NCBI GenBank assembly: GCA_949317995.1
Contig: OX439040.1
Span: forward strand, 20,889,830-20,953,829
Source of the DNA: Acholoe squamosa
Taxonomy: Eukaryota > Annelida > Polychaeta > Phyllodocida > Polynoidae
Length of the DNA: 64,000 nucleotides
Direction of reading: 5' to 3'
A model generated the notes under the pieces. That model saw only the letters and a program-made list of their open reading frames with translations, was not told where the DNA came from and made no database searches. This document shows, in pieces, positions 21,601-30,345 of the stretch; positions within the stretch are counted from its first letter, which is position 1; every line of letters starts with the position of its first letter. A program made the translations under genes and the position numbers.

Positions 21601-23239
21601 TTGTGTGTGTGTCTATGAATCTTTCCTCATGACACTGTAATCTATGTCAATCTTAGAGTTGGCATTTCTAACTGAATTATGTTGGCAAACTAAAATCTAT
21701 GTATTAAACTGTCAAAGATGGCATGTGCAGGGTTCCCACGTATCATGGAAAGTCATGGACTGTCATGGAATAAAAAGTTGTCAGGGAAAGTCATGGAATT
21801 TCTGAAAATTTCATCTTGAGTCATGGAAAATAAGAAAAATGAATATTTATTGCAAAACTCAATGGAGTGGTCCATGTTTTCCACCTCAAATGCAGGAATT
21901 TTGCGGGATGTCATCCCCGATAATGCTTAAAATTAGTCAAATATGGAAATTTTTGATTGTTGTCATGGAAATGTATGGAATTTGAGTCAAGGGATGTTGT
22001 GGGAACCCTGATGTGGAACTAAGATTTGTGTGAATCATATTTGTTACATATGAAACTGAAATCTCTATGAATCTGTGACATGTGAAACTAAAATCTATGT
22101 GAATCTCAATACTGAGAGGTAATAATATTACCAAAGTGAATCTGCTTGTAGTTGTAATGTGAATCTCAATACAGACAGGTAATAATATTACCAATGTGAA
22201 TCTGCTTGTAGTTGTAATGTGAATCTCAATACAGACAGGTAATAATATTACCAATGTGAATCTGCTTGTAGTTGTAATGTGAAGCTGAACCTTGACTACA
22301 TGTTGGAGATGGTGTGGGACAACTTGTCGTTAATCCGCGTATACACCAAGAAGCGTGGTCAGCGGCCTGACTTTGAAGATGGTCTTATTCTCCGTGGAGG
22401 TGCTACAGTAGAACATGCAGTAAGTATTATACTTTATTACATTACATTTTTATAAGTCATTACTTATGTTATAAAAAAACTATGTATAAGACCCACACAT
22501 ACTTATAACCTACACAAAAAGACTTTGGTTCCATTCTGTTCTGTGTGAAAATCCGGCCTACAAGCTACAACCCACAATTTGGGCATATCCTATAAGTGGT
22601 AAATGTCCCCTGAAATTGTATATATATAAATTGAGAATGCCATTTCTTTTTTATGTTAAAATATAATAATAATATTACCATCTCTTTAGACATAAACTAA
22701 TCATTTATTTGACTTGTCTTACAGTGTCATATGATCCATCGGACGCTCGTCCCTCAGTTCCGCTACGCTCTAGTATGGGTGAGTAAAGTTAAAAATATTT
22801 AAAATACCCTTTGATAGTGGTGCAATGCATCAATCCTATATGTTTATTGATTGTCATCAATTTATGCATCTGTATATTATATACCAGCGCTTCACCGATG
22901 TACATGTACCATCTCAAGCCCCTTTCGCTGTCTCTACTGTAGTACCTTGTGGCCTATAGGTGAGGCCTTATAGCAGCAACAGATATAGGCGAGGATAAGG
23001 TACATTATGATTAGATTAGTGTTAAAGAGTTCAAAATCCAGCCCCAGTTGCGCCTGTTTTATTGGCTATCAAGTAGGGGGGGGGGGAATAAAATATAACT
23101 GCCATTATACTGACGTCCACTCTTATATGCAATTTCTCTTCTCTCATTTCAGGGCCAAAGTGTCAAGTTCAACCCACAACGAGTCGGATTGACGCATAAA
23201 ATGTGCCACGATGATGTGATACAAGTGGTTAAGAAATGA
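6540..23239 (+). CDS. DRG2: DRG2, developmentally regulated GTP-binding protein 2 (13 coding exons)
   Basis: Cytosolic Obg/DRG-family GTPase. Exons are 6540-6603, 9071-9159, 13810-13881, 15442-15531, 15916-15976, 17322-17412, 17931-18003, 19719-19809, 20716-20813, 21470-21546, 22272-22419, 22725-22778 and 23153-23239. Joined, they give 1,095 nt, that is 364 codons plus TGA, the length I know for vertebrate DRG2. Every intron is GT-AG. The start [20 protein letters not shown] is typical of DRG2 and unlike DRG1. G1 is GFPSVGKS (69-76), G2 the YEFTTLT region (92-98), G3 DLPG (115-118), G4 NKID (246-249) and G5 SCN (269-271). The C-terminal TGS domain covers about 290-364. DRG2 normally pairs with DFRP2/RWDD1 and acts with ribosomes; that is family knowledge. 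A CT-rich stretch ending in AG at 6514-6515 suggests a further 5' non-coding exon. Confidence 0.97.
6604..8925. other. DRG2 intron 1, first 2.3 kb
   Basis: No gene is seen. The stretch is AT-rich with a GT run followed by about 16 G at 7660-7687. Confidence 0.6.
8926..9020 (+). pseudogene. Decayed tandem copy of DRG2 exon 2 and its acceptor region
   Basis: About 93 bp, from CAGATAATTCATTTCAAAAG to the copy of GGTCTCCTCAAGGCCAAACT, is repeated next to the real exon 2 (next unit about 9017-9111). The copy keeps CGACCGAGTNNNATCT but the acceptor has changed from CTTAG to TTCAC, and an in-frame TAG sits in the former coding part. It should not be spliced in. Confidence 0.75.
9071..9159 (+). CDS. 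DRG2: DRG2 exon 2
   Basis: Residues 22-51 ([20 protein letters not shown], then the linker). Acceptor TTCTCTTAG, donor GTAAGG, phase 0 end. Confidence 0.95.
9767..9772 (-). terminator. Poly(A) signal of the nested histidine-rich gene
   Basis: AATAAA reads on the minus strand about 70 nt beyond the stop codon of the nested gene. Confidence 0.55.
9840..10384 (-). CDS. Nested histidine-rich gene, exon 2
   Basis: Encodes residues 31-211 and the stop. It includes the dibasic ERVKR site, the His-rich stretches and both Cys motifs. The nested gene's own intron is 10385-11614. Confidence 0.75.
9840..11705 (-). CDS. Nested gene: secreted histidine-rich preproprotein (211 aa, 2 exons)
   Basis: I do not recognise the family. 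Exon 1 (11705-11615) has donor GTAAGA and encodes a signal peptide with a hydrophobic core ([17 protein letters not shown]), then a basic stretch. Exon 2 (10384-9840) follows acceptor TGCCTGCAG and joins in phase 1. Residues 31-105 are a charged propeptide-like part with one NET glycosylation site. ERVKR (106-110) is a good furin-type site. Behind it comes a 101-residue product starting [13 protein letters not shown], with further His clusters, a Ser/Asp run, and two similar motifs each with one Cys ([11 protein letters not shown] and [11 protein letters not shown]). A metal-binding secreted peptide is a reasonable inference only. The gene lies wholly within DRG2 intron 2, antisense, with its own TATA box and poly(A) signal. 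Confidence 0.75.
10400..11050. other. Intron of the nested gene
   Basis: No gene is seen. This is AT-rich intron sequence up to the foldback element at 11,055. Confidence 0.5.
11055..11206. repeat. Foldback element in DRG2 intron 2
   Basis: The outer arms (AATGCACGGGGCATGGCTG... against ...CAGCCATGACCAAGTGCATT) are imperfect inverted repeats. Inside, TGAGACATCGAGGGGCC occurs twice directly and once inverted, giving a strong hairpin. The arrangement looks like a non-autonomous foldback/MITE insertion. Confidence 0.65.
11615..11705 (-). CDS. Nested histidine-rich gene, exon 1 (signal peptide)
   Basis: Residues 1-30 plus one base. The start is the ATG just before the hydrophobic stretch. An upstream in-frame ATG at 11831 precedes the TATA box and so is probably not transcribed. 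Confidence 0.72.
11804..11815 (-). promoter_or_regulatory. TATA box of the nested gene
   Basis: ACATATATAAGG reads on the minus strand about 100 nt upstream of the start codon. This would give a 5' UTR of roughly 70-80 nt. Confidence 0.55.
11832..13158. other. DRG2 intron 2, middle part
   Basis: No gene is seen. At 12,690-12,780 there are two copies of the dispersed GGCGAG-TTACTCGCC hairpin motif with flanking AGTGCTGCATTGGTGCATC text. Confidence 0.5.
13159..13339. repeat. Long inverted repeat (foldback MITE) in DRG2 intron 2
   Basis: Left arm about 13159-13238, right arm about 13260-13339, loop about 21 nt. The arms match over nearly 80 bp (for example GCCCATAATCCTTTCTGTTC against its complement at 13307-13326), with only a few mismatches. 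The inner ends carry TCACGTGA. The near identity suggests a recent insertion. Confidence 0.85.
13352..13528 (+). repeat. Dispersed repeat family R1, copy 1
   Basis: Starts GGACTCAGTATGGAGGCCTA and ends CCAGTGGCCAAT. It aligns with 20,849-21,055 and 23,490-23,672, sharing CCAGGGACATGCTGGTCCCA and TCTTATCAGTTCTTAT. All three lie in or just after DRG2, in the same orientation. Confidence 0.7.
13810..13881 (+). CDS. DRG2: DRG2 exon 3
   Basis: Residues 52-75, including the P-loop GFPSVGK. Acceptor TATTTCCAG, donor GTAACC, phase 0 at both ends. The invariant Ser of the P-loop is the first codon of the next exon. Confidence 0.95.
14131..14386. repeat. MITE with G/C-homopolymer terminal inverted repeats
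   Basis: The left end, GAGTGGTCATTATTTATCAA followed by a run of G and GTGGTGGGTTT, is mirrored at the right by AAACCCACCACCCCCC and GTTGATAAATAATGACCACT. The interior is G- or A/T-rich with GCGTAAAA motifs and no ORF. Confidence 0.75.
14387..14830. repeat. Cluster of GCGAGTTACTCGC hairpin repeats
   Basis: Several diverged units of the kind ATGCAGCACTGGTGAGTAAC-TCGCCAGTGC and GCATCATGGTGACCCT occur here. The core GGCGAGTTACTCGCC is close to palindromic. The same family recurs at 12.7, 23.3, 23.8, 37.0, 38.1, 53.8, 54.3 and 54.95 kb. Confidence 0.6.
14831..15441. other. DRG2 intron 3, distal part
   Basis: No gene or clear repeat is seen before the exon 4 acceptor. Confidence 0.5.
15442..15531 (+). 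CDS. DRG2: DRG2 exon 4
   Basis: Residues 76-105, from the P-loop Ser to IPGVIE, including the G2/switch I region YEFTTLT. Acceptor TTCTATTTCAG, donor GTAAGA. Confidence 0.95.
15916..15976 (+). CDS. DRG2: DRG2 exon 5
   Basis: Residues 106-125 plus one base, including the G3 motif DLPG. Acceptor TTTATTCAG, donor GTGAGG. Confidence 0.95.
15977..16825. other. DRG2 intron 5, first part
   Basis: No gene is seen. A perfect 13-bp inverted repeat (GAGCTGCTCAAGC at 16513-16525 and its complement at 16543-16555) flanks a short AT-rich loop. Confidence 0.55.
16826..17124. repeat. MITE with TACCGTAATCTCCCGCG-type ends
   Basis: The left end TACCGTTATCTCTCGCATAT and the right end CGCGGGAGATTACGGTA are inverted versions of one another and match both ends of the larger element at 18,116-19,232. 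The interior has no ORF. Confidence 0.65.
17322..17412 (+). CDS. DRG2: DRG2 exon 6
   Basis: Completes Gly126, then [20 protein letters not shown] and the following residues. Acceptor TCCTATGTCAG, donor GTAGGA, phase 2 end. Confidence 0.95.
17413..17930. other. DRG2 intron 6
   Basis: No gene or clear repeat is seen. The acceptor TATTTTCCAG is strong. Confidence 0.5.
17931..18003 (+). CDS. DRG2: DRG2 exon 7
   Basis: Encodes [20 protein letters not shown] and IYFK. Donor GTAAAC, phase 0 end. Confidence 0.95.
18116..19232. repeat. TIR element filled with a GC-rich minisatellite
   Basis: TACCGTAATCTCCCGCGTA at 18116 is exactly mirrored by TACGCGGGAGATTACGGTA ending at 19232. Sub-terminal text repeats GTAGAAGACGC/GTATAAGACGC. 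The middle (about 18,345-19,110) is a GC-rich tandem array of about 86 bp per unit (GAGTTCAAGCTGTCATCGGC...), about 8 units. No transposase is encoded, so it is non-autonomous. Confidence 0.75.
18345..19110 (+). repeat. 86-bp GC-rich minisatellite inside the TIR element
   Basis: Units start near 18648, 18735, 18822, 18908, 18994 and 19081, with older diverged units before them. Long ORFs here only reflect the repeat and its high GC. Confidence 0.7.
19347..19631. repeat. MITE with GGCCACACCAAAAA ends and TTA duplication
   Basis: Both ends show GGCCACACC followed by A-rich text and AATAAGTTGGTCTACGGATT in inverted orientation over about 40 bp. TTA flanks both sides. There is no coding capacity. 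Confidence 0.75.
19719..19809 (+). CDS. DRG2: DRG2 exon 8
   Basis: Encodes [20 protein letters not shown] through LHEY plus one base. Acceptor ATTTTCAG. The donor GTATCC is weaker than the others. Confidence 0.93.
20440..20610 (+). repeat. SINE-like dispersed repeat, copy 2
   Basis: Aligns with 5460-5680 from GGGCTTCCCTAG through TGGCGTTAAAC, in the same orientation, within DRG2 intron 8. Confidence 0.6.
20716..20813 (+). CDS. DRG2: DRG2 exon 9
   Basis: Completes Lys211, then [20 protein letters not shown] through MPCLY. Acceptor ATGATCAG, donor GTATGT. Confidence 0.95.
20849..21055 (+). repeat. Dispersed repeat family R1, copy 2
   Basis: Begins GGGCTCAGTATGGACGCCTA. Diverged relative of 13,352-13,528 and 23,490-23,672. 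Confidence 0.6.
21470..21546 (+). CDS. DRG2: DRG2 exon 10
   Basis: Encodes [20 protein letters not shown] and following residues, with the G4 motif NKID. Acceptor GTTATTCAG, donor GTAAGA, phase 2 end. Confidence 0.95.
21728..22010. repeat. MITE with CAGGGTTCCCAC ends
   Basis: CAGGGTTCCCAC at 21728 is mirrored by GTGGGAACCCTG ending at 22010. ATGTG flanks both sides as a likely 5-bp target duplication. The interior repeats GTCATGGAA. The ends resemble hAT-type non-autonomous elements, whose duplication is usually 8 bp, so the superfamily is uncertain. Confidence 0.65.
22081..22282 (+). repeat. 60-bp tandem repeat built from the exon 11 splice boundary
   Basis: The period is exactly 60 bp (22081, 22141, 22201, 22261). 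Each full unit carries CTGCTTGTAGTTGTAATGTG, which in the last unit is the real acceptor and first codons of exon 11. Units also contain ACAGACAGGTAATAA, a donor-like sequence 27 nt after the acceptor copy. Confidence 0.85.
22272..22419 (+). CDS. DRG2: DRG2 exon 11
   Basis: Completes Ser269 of the G5 motif SCN, then [20 protein letters not shown] and the start of the TGS domain ([11 protein letters not shown]). Acceptor GCTTGTAG, the last of three tandem copies. Donor GTAAGT. Confidence 0.94.
22725..22778 (+). CDS. DRG2: DRG2 exon 12
   Basis: Encodes [18 protein letters not shown] in the TGS domain. Donor GTGAGT, phase 0 at both ends. Confidence 0.95.
23153..23239 (+). CDS. DRG2: DRG2 exon 13 and stop
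   Basis: Encodes [20 protein letters not shown] then DVIQVVKK and TGA. The VIQ-VKK ending is the conserved DRG C-terminus. Confidence 0.95.
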   Translation, partial: GQSVKFNPQRVGLTHKMCHDDVIQVVKK

Positions 23240-25254
23240 TCGTGATGCTACTTCTAGACAATTTTATGTAAAAAAGGAATAATTAACCTGTTAAGTGCTG
23301 TTAAGAACTTTAATGCATCATGCCATTTGTTGCTGTGATGCATGAATGCAGCAAAGGCGAATCGACTTGCATTCGAGCATCATGGCAACCCTTTGAATAT
23401 GTGTGAACCACTCAGCGTTGCTATGGTGTAAGACAGTTGCGGCTGCATTTTTCAGGTTTTGGAGGAGAGCCAAAAGTGTTCCAATTCCTATGGGACTCAG
23501 TATGGAGCCACCATCTTGAATTTCACTGGTTGAGCTAAAACCCACTGATAAGACATACCATGATGGGTACCTCGTCCCTGGTTAACACCCACTTCCAGGG
23601 ACATGCTGGTCCCACCTTATCAGTGTGAGTCGCAGAAACCAGCTCCAGACCAGCTAGTGGCCAATAGGCCTAGCACCAAGATGATATGACATAGACTGGT
23701 ACTTTCATAGTAGCTAGATAAATAGATGTTAAAACCGAAGAAAACTCAATTTTGCCAAAATGGCAGTTGCAACCGTCTTGCACTAAGGCAACAATGTCTG
23801 ACACACATAGGCTCAGCATGGTTTCCGGATGCAGTCATGGTTAGTAGACTCGCCAGGCCTGCATTTGAGAATTATGCTGGCGAATAGGCATAATGCAATA
23901 AACCTTTGTGTGGCACCTAAATGGTTAAGGACATAACCAAAAAAAAATGTTTCATTACGACATATATTTTCTATATTGTTACTTATGTGGACTTATGTAA
24001 GGCCTGTTTGAGTTTGATGAATTTGTTCGAGCGATAAGTTAATACAAAAAGAATTCGAGTAAAAGGGTTCTATTGTAGGATGTATCAGGTGGTGTACTGT
24101 TTTAAATACCTGAGAATAATGTACTCAGTTATATTTTGCTCTGAATGTGAAACTATACAGGAATGTGAAAGCGCCTTGGCGACCGCTCTGTTTTAGCACA
24201 GGTTCTCAGATTTGGCGCAGGTCTCAACATAGCGCAGGATTGAGGGAGAAATATATTGCAGGTTACCATCATGTACACAAGGAGACCCGAGGGAGTGGGG
24301 GGTTTAGGGGGGGGTATGAAAACTAAAACTGGACCTTAAATAAGCTCATGTCTTGAGTAGTAGCCGTTAGTAGTCAACCCTCCAAATCTACATATAAGCG
24401 TCGTGGCGGCCAGTGAAGAAGAAAAATAAGGTTGACGCATTGCGTGAATCTTAGTGGTTAATTAGAATTTGCCAGGATTCAACAAGCATTTGATCTGATA
24501 AAGTGGGTGACTTGATTGAAAGTGAGTGTTTACAAGGTAAAGTTATTTAGTGTATACAATAAGAAGGTGTCACCTGGAAGAATCACTTATGTCAAATGCA
24601 TGGTCCAAGGATAGCACAAATGTATTTATGAGGTAGCTCAGGGAGTGGTCTTTTAAACGAGGGGAGGGGGAGGGCTACTTTCATTTTCTTTTAATGTGCG
24701 TAATGAGGGGGCGGGGGGGGGGCAAAGGTCTAAACTTTCCAGGCAAGAATTTGTGTGCATTACAATAGGCCGAGGGGAAAAGTCAAATTAAGAGCTATTA
24801 GAAGAAAGACCTTAAATATTTATTTCATATGGCCATTCACCCCCCCCCCCCGCCCCCGCAACTGAAACGTTATCATAACCACTCCCTTAAAGTCTATAGA
24901 TCAAAAAACACTTCCCCCCCTTTTGAAAAGATAAAAGTACTACCGGCAAGTGTTTCTATATCATATATTTTTATGGAGACGCTTCCTTATCAAATACCCT
25001 TTCCTCATTTTCATATTTTTCCCTAGGAGAAAGAAGGAAGATAGTCTCCATTCTCTGTAAGTCCAAGATTGGAGCTCATTAGCATATTGCCCTCAGCACT
25101 GAATTATTGCTGAGCTGTGATTGGTTGATTTGATTTTTCACTCTGTTTCTATTTGGCAAATTTAGTTGACTGTTTTTGCAATAGGTAGCTCTAGTGTCTG
25201 TGTCTACTGGAGCTTAGTTCCTTTAATTAACACAAGTTGGCAGCACCTCTAGCT
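23240..25254. other. DRG2 3' flank and intergenic repeats
   Basis: No further gene is seen. 23,490-23,672 is a third copy of repeat R1 and 23,310-23,400 a GCATCATG-type hairpin unit. AATAAA at 23897-23902 is a possible DRG2 poly(A) site. G-rich (24,290-24,320, 24,700-24,722) and C-rich (24,840-24,860) runs follow, perhaps an old relative of the MITE at 14,131. Confidence 0.45.
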
Positions 25255-25540
25255 GTAATCTGTCGGAAGATCTGACTGTCGGACAGGGTGTAAGATTCAT
25301 AGCCAAATATGCAAATGAGGAGGTAGCTGGTAGTGGGCAAGCACAGGTAATAAGCTGACACAAGCGCAAATAGCGTGTCCAACACCTATCCACTTGCGTA
25401 ATCTGTCGGAAGATCTGACGGTCGGACAGGGTGTAAGATTCATAGCCAAATATGCAAATGAGGAGGTAGCTGGTAGTGGGCAAGCACAGGTAATAAGCTG
25501 ACACAAGCGCAAATAGCGTGTCCAACACCTATCCACTTGC
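25255..25540 (+). repeat. Two-copy 143-bp tandem duplication
   Basis: 25255-25397 and 25398-25540 are almost identical (GTAATCTGTCGGAAGATCTG...). A partial third start follows at 25541. The near identity means it is recent. Confidence 0.85.
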
Positions 25541-27116
25541 GTAATCTGTGCCCTCAGGCCTGACTTGCCTGCTGATAGTCAATATTTGTCAGTAGGCCCA
25601 TTTACAGGGATGTAAGTTTTCAGAATTTTGTCTGATTTCACAATTTCCTTGCTTCGAGATACCTACAGATTTATCTGAATTTCCTATCTTTGGTCAAAAT
25701 TTTGTAGTATTCTAAAAGGAATTCAGTCTTTCTTCAGAATTTTTCATACACACTGACTTTAATACATCCCTGTCAGCAATCAGTCAATTTATGTCAGAAT
25801 TTATTCTTTTTTTTGTCAGCAGCGATTCAATATATGTCAGTGCTTACTCACTATTTGTCACCAGTTAGTCAATATTTATCAGTATTACTCACTGTTTGTC
25901 AGCAATTAGTCAATAGGCCTATATGTCAGTACGGACATGTTTTACAACATGAATTACACATCCCTATCGTCTCCACACTATTGTGTATACAATAGTACAG
26001 TTCCCCTGACGTCTTACTTGTTTTCTTTCTTTTGCAACATTTGTGGAGATGACCTAACCATTCAGGGACAGACTTTCACGGTAGGGGGTGCTGACGTCAT
26101 GAGTGGTATCGTGTAGAAGTAAAGGACTGTGGGGGTAGGGGGGTACTCATGTTAACAATAAATTACTGGAGATCGTTATGAAGTGCTTACCCGTGTCGAG
26201 TGTTTTTCATGTGAAAAATATGTACAGAATAAAATGCAGATATTCTACCAAATTAAAACAAAGTATTGTTTTATGTCATCAGTGGGCAGAGATGCCAGCC
26301 TTCCTAACCTTTTAGGAATTCCGAATTTTTGGCTTGCATTCCTATAGGTATTTCCTATTGGGAGTTGAGAAAATAAGGATTTCCGAATTTTTAGTGACTA
26401 GTGAGTGGCATCCCTCAGGTGGGGTAGCTTTAAAGCCAAACTGTATGGCTTTGATAGATATAGGATAACTGGATACATTCAAAAAGCCACAAGATAACAT
26501 ATGGCTTGCATCTCTGTGAAACGGCAAACTTGGACTGTCCCCCCCTCCAAAAATCTTTATGCTTTCATTTGAAACTTTATATTCAATCATGTTGATTTTC
26601 TACAAAAAAAAGAAAGAATAATAATGATAAAAATAACGATGACTCCTCCCTTTTGTCACGATATCTATGTTGGTATCGCTTGATGTGGGTGATACCGTCA
26701 ACAGTAGATAGTACCTCCAGCAGCCACCAGGTGGCTGTAGTAAGCTGTTGATGGTGTCCGTAACACAATGAGAAACATTTCCACCCCCTCCTGCTCCTGT
26801 GCTCATTCCCCTTGCCTGTTTTTTTAGATCTAATTTCACAAATTATTCTTACATATTCGACGCTATTTAATATAATAACCGTCAGGGCACCTAGTGTTAA
26901 TTTTCATCATTCTACGATATTGGGGGAGCGTGGTCTTAAAAAGAGTTTAGTTGTGCATAACAGGTCGAATAATGATTATATTCTCTTTAGACCAAAAAAA
27001 GGGTGATCCATAGAGCATGCCACGCAAATTCTGGCAATTTTCAGGACAAATCACCCTCTTGTTACCCTTATAGAATATTTTTATTTATTCATTCATTTAT
27101 GCTTGTTTATTTCCAT
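25541..27116. other. Intergenic, no gene seen
   Basis: 25,570-25,930 has loosely repeated GTCAGCAATTAGTCAATATT-type text, a degenerate short-unit repeat. The rest is AT-rich with no credible ORF. Confidence 0.45.
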
Positions 27117-27225
27117 ATGAGCTGGCACTGACACACTCCTTTGTGAAATTGTGTAATGTAGTTCTCGCCATAAATATGACCTTAGCTGTCGAGATGGCGT
27201 TAAACATCTATTACTCACTCACTCC
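27117..27225 (+). repeat. SINE-like dispersed repeat, copy 3
   Basis: The 3' half of the family at 5460-5680, ending ATCTATTACTCACTCACTCC. Confidence 0.6.
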
Positions 27226-28337
27226 TGTTTATTTCTTTTTTCTTCTTTTTTTTTTTTTTTTGGGGGGGGGTCCCTAGCATACCTTAAAGTAGCCATTAAA
27301 AGCAGCTTGCTCTCCCACAGAATGAATAAAATAGCCCCCCCCTTGTCTACATTCATATTCCGTTCACAAATGAACCTCATTTATAAAGTGCTTATCCTTT
27401 CAGCGTCCCTGTCAAGCAGACGGCAACCAACCCAAAGGAACTTTGCTGGTTCTTGGCGTGTTGCATTGATATGCAGGACACAGGGAGATTAGTGAGGGTG
27501 ACTAGCGATTGATGACCTGTGCTCAGGCTTGTGGGTAATCACGTTTTGGTGGTGAGAAATGACGATAACGTGATTTATAGGCCGGACTCCGATTTCCCTC
27601 ACTATTCTGGAGCTCGAGCCCCAATTTATAGATACATGACAAAAGTGAATGGCAGAAATTGAAATTTTAACCAAACCTCGGCACTGAGCTTACCCATCGG
27701 CAATGTGATTAATTTTTGTTCAATTCTTCCTTAACTTGACAATAATCGGGCCCTAATCACCGACTTTCAATGAAAAAAAGCATATTCAATTTCAAGTCAA
27801 TGACGTCAAACTTAGTCCAAATTTCGGCCTCCAGGAAAGAAGACCACAGTTATTTAGGTTTATTTCCATTTAGGGCTGTACAGTCATGTCTCTATAAACC
27901 GGCCACCTCCGTTTTAGTTAAAATTTGGCTGGTTCCTGAATTGGCTGGTTCTCTGAATCATGATTATAATATAATTCAATAGCTTTAATCAAATCTGTTT
28001 GGTGGTATAGGTGGCTGGTAAGTGAATCAACCGACCTTTTGAAGAACGATATATCGAGACTTGACTGTAGCATAATCAGCTATTTTAATAACCATGCCAA
28101 ACAATGATCAGGGCAGATTATGCCTACTTTATAGATTTGAGTCGAGAGTTCGTCGCCTCCTGATCATCTTCTGACGAAGACGCCTAGGGATACCTCATAT
28201 TCTCCTCAAAGTGTTAAGTCATTTTTATTGAATCTGTCAAAATTTACAAAAAGTGAAAAATAAAGTCAAACATGAGAACTTGTTGTTGAATATCAGGTGT
28301 AGATTAATTTGCATAGGAGTCTTTACTGGGTCATTTT

Positions 28338-30345
28338 GTGATGAAGGTGGAGACTTTCCCTCAGGCCATGAAATGATAGGGGTGGAGCGACTTTCCCTAT
28401 AGGCCATGTACATGAAGTGGTGAGGGTGGAGGGTTTTCCTATAGGCCATGTAGTGATGGGGATGGAGACTTTCCCTATGGGCCATGTAGTGATGGGGTGG
28501 AGACTTTCCCTATGGGCCATGTAGTGATGGTGGTGGAGACTTTCCCTATGGTCCATGTAGTGATGGGGGTAAAGACTTTCCCTATGGGCCATGTAGTGAT
28601 GGTGGTGGAGACTTTCCCTATGGGCCATGTAGTGATGGGGGTGAAGACTTTCCCTATGGGCCATGTAGTGATGGTGGTGGAGACTTTCCCTATGGTCCAT
28701 GTAGTGATGGGGGTGAAGACTTTCCCTATGGGCCATGTAGTGATGGGGGTGGAGACTTTCCCTATGGTCCATGTAGTGATGGGGGTAAAGACTTTCCCTA
28801 TGGGCCATGTAGTGATGGTGGTGGAGACTTTCCCTATGGGCCATGTAGTGATGGGGTGGAGACTTTCCCTATGGGCCATGTAGTGATGGTGGTGGAGACT
28901 TTCCCTATGGTCCATGTAGTGATGGGGGTAAAGACTTTCCCTATGGGCCATGTAGTGATGGTGGTGGAGACTTTCCCTATGGGCCATGTAGTGATGGGGG
29001 TGAAGACTTTCCCTATGGGCCATGTAGTGATGGTGGTGGAGACTTTCCCTATGGTCCATGTAGTGATGGGGGTGAAGACTTTCCCTATGGGCCATGTAGT
29101 GATGGGGGTGGAGACTTTCCCTATGGTCCATGTAGTGATGGGGGTAAAGACTTTCCCTATGGGCCATGTAGTGATGGTGGTGGAGACTTTCCCTATGGGC
29201 CATGTAGTGATGGGGGTGAAGACTTTCCCTTTGGGCCATGTAGTGATGGTGGTGGAGACTTTCCCTATGGTCCATGTAGTGATGGGGGTGAAGACTTTCC
29301 CTATGGTCCATGTAGTGATGGGGGTGGAGACTTTCCCTATGGTCCATGTAGTGATGGGGGTGGAGACTTTCCCTATGGGCCATGTAGTGATGGGGGTGGA
29401 GACTTTCCCTATGGGCCATGTAGTGATGGGGGTGTAGACTTTCCCTATGGGCCATGTAGTGATGGGGGTGGAGACTTTCCCTATGGGCCATGTAGGGATG
29501 GGGGTGGAGACTTTCCCTATGGGCCATGTAGTGATGGGGTGGAGACTTTCACTATAGGCCATGTAGTGATGGGGGTGGAGACTTTCCCTATGGTCCATGT
29601 AGTGATGGGGTTGGAGACTTTCCCTATGGGCCATGTCGTGATGGGGTGGAGTCATTCCCTATGGTCCATGTAGTGATGGTGGTGGAGACTTTCCCTATGG
29701 TCCATGTAGTGATGGTGGTGGAGACTTTCCCTATGGGCCATGTAGTGATGGGGGTGGAGACTTTCCCTATGGGCCATGTAGTGATGGGGGTGGAGACTTT
29801 CCCTATGGGCCATGTAGTGATGGGGGTGTAGACTTTCCCTATGGGCCATGTAGTGATGGGGCTGGAGACTTTCCCTATGGGCCATGTAGGGATGGGGGTG
29901 GAGACTTTCCCTATGGGCCATGTAGTGATGGGGTGGAGACTTTCACTATAGGCCATGTAGTGATGGGGGTGGAGACTTTCCCTATGGTCCATGTAGTGAT
30001 GGGGGTGGAGACTTTCCCTATGGGTCATGTCGTGATGGGGTGGAGACTTTCCCTATGGGCCATGTAGTGATGGGGGTGGAGACCTTCCCTATGGGCCATG
30101 TAGTGATGGGGGTGGAGACTTTCTCTATGGGCCATGTATTGATGGGGGTGGAGACCTTCCCTATGGGCCATGTAGTGATGGGGGTGGAGACTTTCTTTAT
30201 GGGCCATGTATTGATGGGGGTGGAGACTTTCTCTATGGGCCATGTATTGATGGGGGTGGAGACTTTCCCTATGGGCCATGTAGTGATGTGGTGGGATACT
30301 TTCCCTATAGGCCATGTAGTGATGGGGGTGGAGACTTTCCCTATA
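28338..30345 (+). repeat. 36-bp minisatellite, about 55 units, with higher-order blocks
   Basis: The unit is CATGTAGTGATGGGGGTGGA plus GACTTTCCCTATGGGC (36 bp, some 35). Variants (GTGG/TAAAG/TGAAG, GGGCC/GGTCC) recur in fixed order. A block of 10 units starting at 28,491 repeats at 28,850 (period 359 = 10x36-1). A block at 29,424 repeats at 29,819 (period 395 = 11x36-1). All six frames are long-open because of the unit size, and I do not call a protein. Confidence 0.92.

Noticed and set aside
6540-23239. DRG1 as the identity of the GTPase
   Set aside because: The start [14 protein letters not shown], the [10 protein letters not shown] and NPQRVGLTH segments and the 364-aa length fit DRG2, not DRG1.
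28323-30315. Long minus-strand ORFs of repeated MAHRESLHPHHY and plus-strand METFPMGHVVMG
   Set aside because: They are a consequence of a 36-bp repeat without stops. Several frames are open at once, and frames change wherever a 35-bp unit occurs.
28338-30345. Possible CRISPR array (regular short repeats)
   Set aside because: Units are tandem without unique spacers, and the genome is animal.
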